DNA of 64,000 nucleotides from Leucaena leucocephala (taxonomy: Eukaryota; Streptophyta; Magnoliopsida; Fabales; Fabaceae): positions 15,840,501 through 15,904,500 of the forward strand of contig CM073547.1 of NCBI GenBank assembly GCA_037074615.1, read 5' to 3'. The position numbers were made by a program, and so were the translations under genes. Every line of letters starts with the position of its first letter. Position 1 is the stretch's first letter. Shown here one piece after another: positions 57,257-64,000 of this stretch. The notes beneath the pieces were generated by a model, which saw nothing but the letters and a program-made list of their open reading frames with translations, made no database searches and was not told the origin of the DNA.

Positions 57257-58637
57257 TGATATGACTTACATTGAAATAGTGCTTAATAGGAGCATAATTG
57301 TCATATTTTTATGATTTCTCCCAAACAATAACATTATTATGATTTTATATTTTATGAATTTAGGAAAAATCGGAATTCACAAATGACAACAAAGGACTAT
57401 AAAACTAGAAATTACACAATAAGACCCAATGGGCCAAACCTTACGATTTGGCCCATTAGGTTTTGTCTTATTCAAGCTTTAAAAGCCAGTCACGCACACA
57501 CACAGGGGACCACGCCGCAAAGAAGAGGAATTGAATTGGAAAGAGAAAAAGCAACATACACACAGTGGTGGCCAGCAAAGGGAATTGAAAAGAAAGAACA
57601 AACACACACGCAAAGCACACCACAGCAAGAAAGAATTGAATTGAGAGAGGAAGGCACTCGCTGCCAATGCAAGAGAAGCCATTCATTTATTATCATCCAT
57701 CTCTAAATCATGGCTGAATATTTCATGCTAAGGGAAGCATCGTTTGCGACAACTATGCGTGGCTAGTTCATCCTAATTCTCTAATTCAATGGCAAGGCAT
57801 GAGCTTGGGATCTCAAAGGGGAGTATAAGTTACTCTAATTCTCTACCCAATAATTATATTATGACTCCTAGGTCTTAGGATTAATTTTATAATTATTAGG
57901 AATGTTTAGAATGATTTATTTGTATTTATTGAGGATTATTGTGACTGAATTTTTGCTTAACATTTGACATTAATCTTTAATTAACTTTAATTTCATTTAC
58001 TTTGATCTGGGTCAGACATTGTATTGAGATTATCGTGAATATTTTGTGATTTTTTAAGGTGGCTTGAATTATTGGATCGTTGTATCTCTTGTTAGCTTAA
58101 ATTCTATTTTATGAATTATTGAGTTATAATTAAACATTAGTTTTTAATATCTTTAGTCCTATTTTATTATTCTGGTAGCAGTTAATAGATTAAGACTTAG
58201 AAAATATTTTGTGACAATTCGAGGTGGCTCGGTTGTTGGATTAAAAGCTTAATTATAATTCTTAATTCATTGTTTATAACTCACATATCTTTTGAAGCTA
58301 TGATTGCCTGTGTTATTGGATTGGAAGATTTCTTTTATTATTATTAATCACATTTGAATTTATTCTTTTCACTTATCATCATTCATTATTCCTTTCTTTA
58401 AACCAAAAATACCAAAAATATTTTATTTAAATTTATTTTTAATTTATTACATTTAGTTGTTAGTCAATCAAAACAAATCCTATTTTTTTAGCTTAGGTTG
58501 CATTGAATTTAGTTACTTAGGAATTTAATTTCTCATTTTGGCTCCTTAGAGAGAACGACCCGAGGTTGCACTATACGCAATCCTTGGTTTAAATTCTTGA
58601 AGTAACCCCAAGGCGATATCTGTTTAAGGTTGTTTCA
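57257..58637 (+). repeat. 5' LTR of the Athila-like element
   Basis: The inferred start is TGATATGACTTACATTG, similar to the minus-strand element's TGATAGGACAC. The end is GGTTGTTTCA, two bases before the primer site. Short phrases near the 3' end (CTCCTTAGAGAGAACGA) are shared with the LTR at 44101. The start is less certain than the end. An open frame at 57383-57706 lies inside the LTR and is probably not a gene. Confidence 0.65.
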
Positions 58638-58639
58638 AG

Positions 58640-58657
58640 TGGTGCCGTTGCCGGGGA
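58640..58657 (+). promoter_or_regulatory. Primer-binding site, tRNA-Asp type
   Basis: TGGTGCCGTTGCCGGGGA differs at one base from the complement of the plant tRNA-Asp 3' end (TGGCGCCGTTGCCGGGGA), a common primer for Athila/Tat elements. Confidence 0.92.
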
Positions 58658-58836
58658 GCTAAGAAATTGGTTCCCTAGTAACTAAGTGTCAAGTAACTTT
58701 TTTTTGGGATTAATTCAATTGCTGAGCCAGTTTTAGTTAATTTGCATTTTTGCTTGCATTATCTATTAAAAAAACAAAAAAGGTTGATTTTCTTTGGTTT
58801 GTTTATTTTTTTAGCTGACTGCTACTATTTATACCT

Positions 58837-60387
58837 ATGAGTGATCGAGCTTTACCTTTGATTCCATTAAATCTTGAAATTGAAAGGTTTGTGAAAAAGA
58901 TTAGAAGAAAGAGGAGATTAAAGGGTATAAGTCAAGTTATTGTCGAGGAAGGGCATATTTCACAAGAGTCAAGTTTGTCATCTAGTGAACAAGAGTCTAG
59001 TGAGAGAGCTACCTCTAGTGAACACGTGTTTGTTAGTGCTTTTGAATTAGAACAAGAAATAATGGATGGTCCTAACGGTAATAATGATTATCATGGGCTT
59101 AATGGGAATAACCGACATGGTGAGAATAACTTAGGAAATAATGGTGAGGATGATAGAAGTATGAAGGAGATTAATAATTTTAATGTTGATTATGATCCTT
59201 ATGGCTTTTATACTGATAATGTGAACCTTAAAATTAAAGGAGTATTAATTTCTTCCTTACCTAAATTTCATGGCTTTGCAGGTGATAATCCACACAGGCA
59301 TTTGAAGACTATGCATATGGTGTGCTCTTCCATGAAACTACCCACAACTAATCTTCAAGATGTATTGAGGAGGGCATTTCGTTTTACTTTAGAAGGCAAG
59401 GCCAAGGAATGGCTTTACACGCTACCTCAATATTTTACTACATTGACTTGGGATCAGTTGAAAGGAGCATTCTTGGATGAATATTTCCCTGCATCTAAAA
59501 CTTTAAGGATAAAAAAGGAGATAACTAGTATGGTCCAACGAGATAATGAATCCATGCATGAGTATTGGACCAGGTTCATCACACTTTTAGCTCAGTGCCC
59601 ACACCACAATATTTCAAAGAATGATCTGGTTAATTCTTTCTATAAAGGGCTACTTCCATATCATAAGCCCTCAATTCATACTGCTGCAAATGGTTCTCTT
59701 AGAGAATTGAGTCCCAATACTGCATGGAACCTACTTCAAAAGATGGCCACCAATGACCCTCAATCTGGAGACACAAGAAAAGTGTATAATATCTCTTCAG
59801 TTTCTTCTCAAGATATTCTTGCTGAAATTGCTGCTTTGGGGAACCGAATGGAGAAAAGACTTAGTATTTTAGATAATAATGTGAATGTTAAGCAAGTTAA
59901 TTCAATGGGTCGCTCTCAAGCTATAGTTGCTAGTTGTGAATATTGTGGGTCAATGATGCACGCCTCGAATACTTGTTCTCGATATGAAGAGGTTTCTTCC
60001 CTATACCAAAATAGGAATGGTCCATATCAAAAGAAGGATCCTTACTCTAACACTTATAATCCAGGTTAGAGAGATCATCCTAACTTTAGATGGGGTGAAA
60101 ATTAAGGCAACCCTCAAGGGAATTTCTCAAATCAAGTGGTACCTAATCAAGGGGCATCATCTTCTTTTTCTGGAGGTAATAAACTTGGTATGATTGTGAA
60201 AGGTATTACTGAGTTCAATTCAAAGTTTGACAATCAAAAGTCACAAACTGAGGCAAAGTTACATGCTATGGAGAATAAGATGGACTCATGTCTACAAAAT
60301 GTGTTCTCTAAATTGGAGAAAATGGAGACTAAGCATGGGAATTTGAATGCTTTTATTTCGCAATTCTTTAACAACTTGAGTGAATAA
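58837..60387 (+). pseudogene. Athila-like gag
   Basis: An open frame of 410 residues (58837-60069) contains the retrotransposon gag domain (about residues 140-290: PKFHGFAGDNPHRHLKTM, LEGKAKEWLYTLP, TWDQLKGAFLDEYFP). A CCHC knuckle CEYCGSMMHASNTC follows at about residues 368-381. It stops at TAG 60067, where related elements have Trp, and the frame continues past this stop and a TAA at 60103 to 60387. The product would form the particle core. The start ATG 58837 is the first long in-frame Met after the primer site. Confidence 0.9.
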
Positions 60388-60960
60388 CAAGCAAAGAGTA
60401 GTGGTTCTATACCCTTAAACACAGTGATAAATGCTAAATCTTTGAATGTAATCACACTGAGAAGTGGTAAGAAAATTGGGTCAAAGAATATACAATTCAA
60501 AGAACATGAAAAGGATGAAGAGTAGGTTGATGATGAAATAGAAGTTGAGTCTCCTCCTATCAAAACTACTCAAGAAACTTCCCAAGCTGAGAAAGAAGCT
60601 TCTATCCAATCTGAAGTCCTATAAGCAAAGAAGCTCTTGGAGAAGTGTCTGAAACAACCAATGGTACAAACTGATGAAGAGACAACAACTATCATAAAGG
60701 GACCAATGGAGAAAGGATCACCTTCCAACTCCAAAGGTGATGAGGTAAATATTTATGACTTGCCTTTTCCAAATTCTTATTTGGTTAGTAAAAAGATTGT
60801 TGAAAAGAAAGATAATGATGAATTGTTTGAAATATTTAGCAAACTTGAGGTTAATGTGCCATTGCTTGAATTGATTAAAAAGATGCCCAAGTGTGCTAAA
60901 TTCTTGAAAGACCTATGTACAAACAAAAGAAAGTATAGGCATAGTGAGAGAATCTAACTG
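60388..60960 (+). pseudogene. Gag-protease linker of the Athila-like element
   Basis: An acidic, lysine-rich linker reads through in one frame except for stops at 60523 and 60622. It leads into KMPKCAKFLKDLCTNKRKYR, which has a clear counterpart in the minus-strand element (NPKYAKFLKELFAYKKKFR). Confidence 0.75.
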
Positions 60961-60963
60961 GGG

Positions 60964-61380
60964 TTGAGTGTTAGTGCCTTATTTAAGCCACAGTTGCCTA
61001 TTAAATGTAAAGACCCAGGTTTCTATAATATTCCTTGTAACTTAGGTAGAACTACAGTTTCCCATGCCCTACTTGACTTAGGTGCAGCAATTAATGTCAT
61101 GTCGACCTCTGTTTATAAGACCTTGGGTATTAAAGCTTTGAAAGACACTAGTGTAGTGCTTGGCCTAGCTGATAGGATGGTAAGATACCCTAAAGGTATT
61201 CTTGAGGATATTCTTGTGCAAGTGAAAGGTCTTATTTTTCCAGCTGACTTTTATATTCTTGATATGACTAATGATCTTCCCACTGAGAGTACTTTGATTT
61301 TAGGTAGACCTTTCCTTTTAACTGCTGAGACAATAATTAACATGAAAAAGGGTCTTATCACTATGGGGATTGGGGATTAA
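60964..61380 (+). pseudogene. Athila-like aspartic protease
   Basis: A 138-residue frame: LPIKCKDPGFYNIPCNLG, active-site region ALLDLGAAINVMSTSVY, LADRMVRYPKGILEDILVQV, then LILGRPFLLTAETIINMKKG. The fold and length fit Athila pol proteases, which carry DLGA rather than DTGA or DSGA. Confidence 0.9.
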
Positions 61381-61383
61381 GAA

Positions 61384-62013
61384 GTGCAATTTAATCTTTT
61401 AGAAGCTATGAATCATGGTTATGAAGATTGCTCTTATTTAGGAATTAGTTCAATTGAATGTCATGACGTGGACTACTTACATGAGACTAATATGAATGAA
61501 CCTCACTGGTGTGACTTAGTTGTAAACCATAATGATGCTTTTACTTGTCTATCTTCCTCCCACCTTTCTCATGTCTGTGCATGTAAAGGTGGTGTATCTT
61601 GTGCCTATTATTTAGAGATAGATAGTTGGCTTTCTTCTGCTCATGAATTTGATGTATCATGTTGCTTTGACTTTGATATTACTGCTGATTCTATACTTGA
61701 TAGCCTTGAGAAATGTGTATTGCTTGATTTTATAGGAACTGATGATAAGGAGGATGATGCACAAGCTATGAATATAGCTTCCCCATTGAGTGGCGTTGGA
61801 ACATTAGAAGAGGATAACAGTGATTCTGCTACTGCTTTAGTCCTTTCTAATCCCACTTTCTCTTCTAATTTATTTTTTTTTCTATTAATCAGACTGACCC
61901 TAACTCTCCTATTTCTAGTCCATTTGATTATGGCACTAAGTCAGGAAGTGGGGGAAATATACACTACACTGAGCTTATATCTCCTTCCCCAAGCCACATG
62001 GACATATCACTAG
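61384..62013 (+). pseudogene. Spacer domain between protease and RT
   Basis: A 209-residue frame with acidic and Cys-containing segments (HVCACKGGVSCAYYLEID), placed like the spacer ORF of the minus-strand relative. The last 50 residues are hydrophobic and lie where the RT frame overlaps, so they are probably out of the true frame. Confidence 0.6.
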
Positions 62014-63128
62014 CACTGAATGCACTTGATATAACAAAGATGATTCCTTTTATTGTGCAACCCCCTGATTTAGAATTGAAGCCCCTCCCCTCTAACTTAA
62101 AATATGTCTTTCTTACTGATGATTGTAAATTGCCTGTTATTATTTCTAGTTCTTTGAGTAGTTCTGAAGAAGAAAGACTAGTTTCAGTGTTAAAAAGGTA
62201 TAAAAGGGCTATAGGCTGGTCTTTAGGGGACATACCAGGGATTGATCCCTTAGTTTGTACACACAAGATCCTTTTAGCTAAAGGGTCAAAGCCAGTTAAA
62301 CAGTCACCAAGGAGGTCGAATCCTCTTATTCATGATGTGATTAAAAAGGAGGTATCTAAATTACTGAGTGTTGAGATCATATATGCAATTTTAGACAGTG
62401 AATGGATGAGCCCGATACATGTAGTACCGAAGAAGAGCGGTATCATAGTAGTAAAAAATGAGAAAAATGAACTTATTCCAACAAGAGTTCAGAATGCTTG
62501 GAGAATGTGTATAGACTATAGGAAGTTGAATGAAGCGACTAGGAAGGATAATTTTCCATTACCTTTCATTGATCAAATGTTGGAAAGAATATATGGTAAA
62601 TCTCACTATTGTTTCTTGGATGGCTTTTCAGGTTATTTCCAGGTACCAATTGCAGCTGCAGATCAAGATAAGACTACTTTTACATGTCCCTTTGACACTT
62701 ACGCGTATCGAAGGATGCTATTTGGATTGTGTAATGCTCCAGGCACCTTTTAAAGGTGTATGATGTCGATCTTTAGTGATTTATTGGAGTATAATATGGA
62801 GGTTTTCATGGATGACTTCACCGTCTATGGTGATGGCTTTGATGATTGTTTACTTAGTCTTGAGCATGTTCTTGATAGATGTATTGAGAAAAAGTTGATT
62901 TTGAATTATGAAAAATGTCATTTCATGGTAGACAGTGGCATAGTGCTAGGTCATCGCATCTCTCAAAATGGGATTGAGGTTGATAAAGCCAATATTGAAG
63001 TAATTTCTTCACTTCTCTATCATACTTGTCTTAAAGATTTGAGGTCTTTCTTGGGGCATGCTGGATTTTATCGACGTTTTGTAAAAGATTTTAGTAAAAT
63101 TGATTTACCCCTCTCTACACTGTTGTGA
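61998..63128 (+). pseudogene. Athila-like reverse transcriptase
   Basis: Motifs in order: IGWSLGDIPGIDPLVCTHKI, SEWMSPIHVVPKKSGI, WRMCIDYRKLNEATRKDNFP, FLDGFSGYFQVPIAAADQDK and FGLCNAPGTF. A TAA at 62751 occurs at a conserved Gln position. Then come RCMMSIFSDLLE, the catalytic box VFMDDFTVYGD (about 62802-62834) and LGHRISQNGIEVDKA. The catalytic Asp pair is intact. Confidence 0.93.
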
Positions 63129-63610
63129 AAAGATGTTGATTTTCACTTTGATGATAAGTGTAGACATGCTTTTGACTCTTTGAAATCCTTACTTATTTCA
63201 CCTCCTATTTGCACTACACCTAATTGGGATTTGCCTTTTAAATTGTCTTGTGATGTTTCTAACTTTGTAGTAGGTGCTATGTTTGGTCAGAGGGAGGATA
63301 AGCGATCTAGAGTGATAGCCTATGCCTCCAAAACACTTGACCCTGCTTAAGTGAATTACACCACAACTGAGAAGGAACTTTTTGCTATAATCTTTGCTTT
63401 AGATAAGTTTAGACAATATCTGATCAATTCTCAAGTGGTTGTTTTTACAGATCATGTAGCAGTATGTTACTTGTTCAAGAAGCCCTAGTCTAAACCAAGA
63501 CTGCTGAGATGGGCTTTATTGCTACAAGAATTTGATATTGAAATTAGAGATAGAGCTGGAGCAGAGAATCATGTGGCTGACCACCTTAGTCGGTTACCTA
63601 AAGGCACTAA
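63129..63610 (+). pseudogene. Athila-like RNase H
   Basis: After a TGA at a Trp position (63126) the frame continues: FKLSCDVSNFVVGAMFGQRE, then IAYASKTLDPA, stop at 63349, VNYTTTEKELFAIIFALDKF, FTDHVAVCYLF, a TAG near 63487, and EFDIEIRDRAGAENHVADHL. All core RNase H motifs are present. Confidence 0.9.
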
Positions 63611-63639
63611 AGGAGTTGACTCCTCTGATCTTACTGTTG

Positions 63640-64000
63640 ATTCCTTTCCTGATTCTGCACTATTTGCCTTAGCTGTTCAGGAGCCTTGGTACTCTAATAT
63701 TGTTAACTACATTGTCACTAATCTTGTACCTCCTTCTATGTCTAAGTTTCAAGTTGATAAGCTGAAGAGGGAGGCAAGATATTACATTTGGGATTCTCCA
63801 ATTCTTTGGAAGCAGTGCAGTGATCAGATCATCAGACAATGTGTTCCTAACAATGAGATTCACTCTATCCTTACCTTTGCACATTCTTTATCTTGTGGGG
63901 GACATTTTAGTGCTAATAGGACTGCTAGGAAGGTTTTAGAATGTGAATTTTATTGGCCTACTTTATTTAAAGATGCTTATGTTTTCTGTAAGTCTTATGA
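63640..64000 (+). pseudogene. Athila-like integrase, N-terminal part
   Basis: The frame reads YYIWDSPILWKQCSDQIIRQ, then HSLSCGGHFSANRTARKVLE and FYWPTLFKDAYVFCKSYE. This is the zinc-finger region of a gypsy integrase, cut by the window end before the second Cys of the finger. Confidence 0.88.

Larger units (their letters stand above)
57257..64000 (+). mobile_element. Athila-like Ty3/gypsy retrotransposon, truncated by the window end
   Basis: Order on the plus strand: 5' LTR (57257-58637), tRNA-Asp-type primer site (58640-58657), gag (58837 on), protease (60964-61380), spacer (61384-62013), RT (61998-63128), RNase H (63129-63610), and integrase zinc finger at the end. The LDLGAAINVM protease and gag pattern mark the Athila lineage. 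The reading frame is interrupted by about a dozen stops but almost no frameshifts, so it is much younger than the other elements here. The 3' end lies beyond the window. Confidence 0.92.

Noticed and set aside
57383..57706. 107-residue plus-strand frame
   Set aside because: It lies inside the Athila-like 5' LTR, with several overlapping frames on the other strand. Probably chance.
1..64000. CRISPR arrays, operons, rRNA genes and intact tRNA genes
   Set aside because: None was seen. Repeats are transposon-derived or simple tandem duplications, and the sequence is eukaryotic.

Overview
The window is nuclear DNA from a flowering plant, most likely a eudicot. It is AT-rich and intron-bearing. 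It is dominated by decayed LTR retrotransposons of plant lineages (Ty1/copia of ordinary and Sirevirus type, Ty3/gypsy of Athila type), with MITEs and tRNA-derived SINEs. Only one host gene is convincing: a two-exon gene on the minus strand for a membrane-anchored GDA1/CD39-family nucleoside phosphatase resembling plant apyrase 7 (exons 29034-30861 and 25567-25988, 749 residues). The species cannot be named from the sequence.

Layout. 0.2-7.7 kb: a nest. CACTA-like ends near 221 and 7728 enclose a copia pol remnant, which is split inside its RNase H by a 3.6-kb TG...CA element with a 5-bp target duplication. 7.9-10.2 kb: a 185-bp direct-repeat pair and a foldback, Mutator-like element. 11.1-18.4 kb: a complete but dead copia element on the minus strand, with both LTRs, a primer site, gag, protease, integrase, RT, RNase H and a 5-bp target duplication; its gag carries a 360-bp tandem duplication. 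18.4-21.5 kb: MITEs, an orphan TATA-box fragment and a LINE-like scrap. 21.8-24.9 kb: a 3.1-kb LTR-like repeat, seen again at 34.9-38.2 kb. 25.3-31.7 kb: the apyrase gene; its 3.0-kb intron holds a gypsy gag scrap, a tandem duplication and a Harbinger-type MITE.

33.2-44.1 kb: a Sirevirus-like copia element on the minus strand that keeps gag and an extra env-position ORF but has lost pol. One LTR is split by the second 3.3-kb LTR-like repeat, which landed in a palindrome. 44.1-49.8 kb: an Athila-like gypsy element on the minus strand lacking RT and integrase, abutting the truncated Sirevirus LTR. 49.9-52.0 kb: a possible hAT-like element with gene-like, GC-richer cargo and a MITE. 52.7-57.2 kb: three SINE copies (one with a perfect 15-bp target duplication) and Stowaway-like MITEs. 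57.3-64.0 kb: a better preserved Athila-like element on the plus strand running off the window end inside integrase; its gag-pol is broken by in-frame stops that nearly all look like C-to-T or G-to-A changes.

No operon-like cooperation exists here. The apyrase gene is the functional unit. The rest is a record of successive insertion, internal deletion and decay. Translated fragments and boundaries were read by eye; alignments and database searches were not possible.
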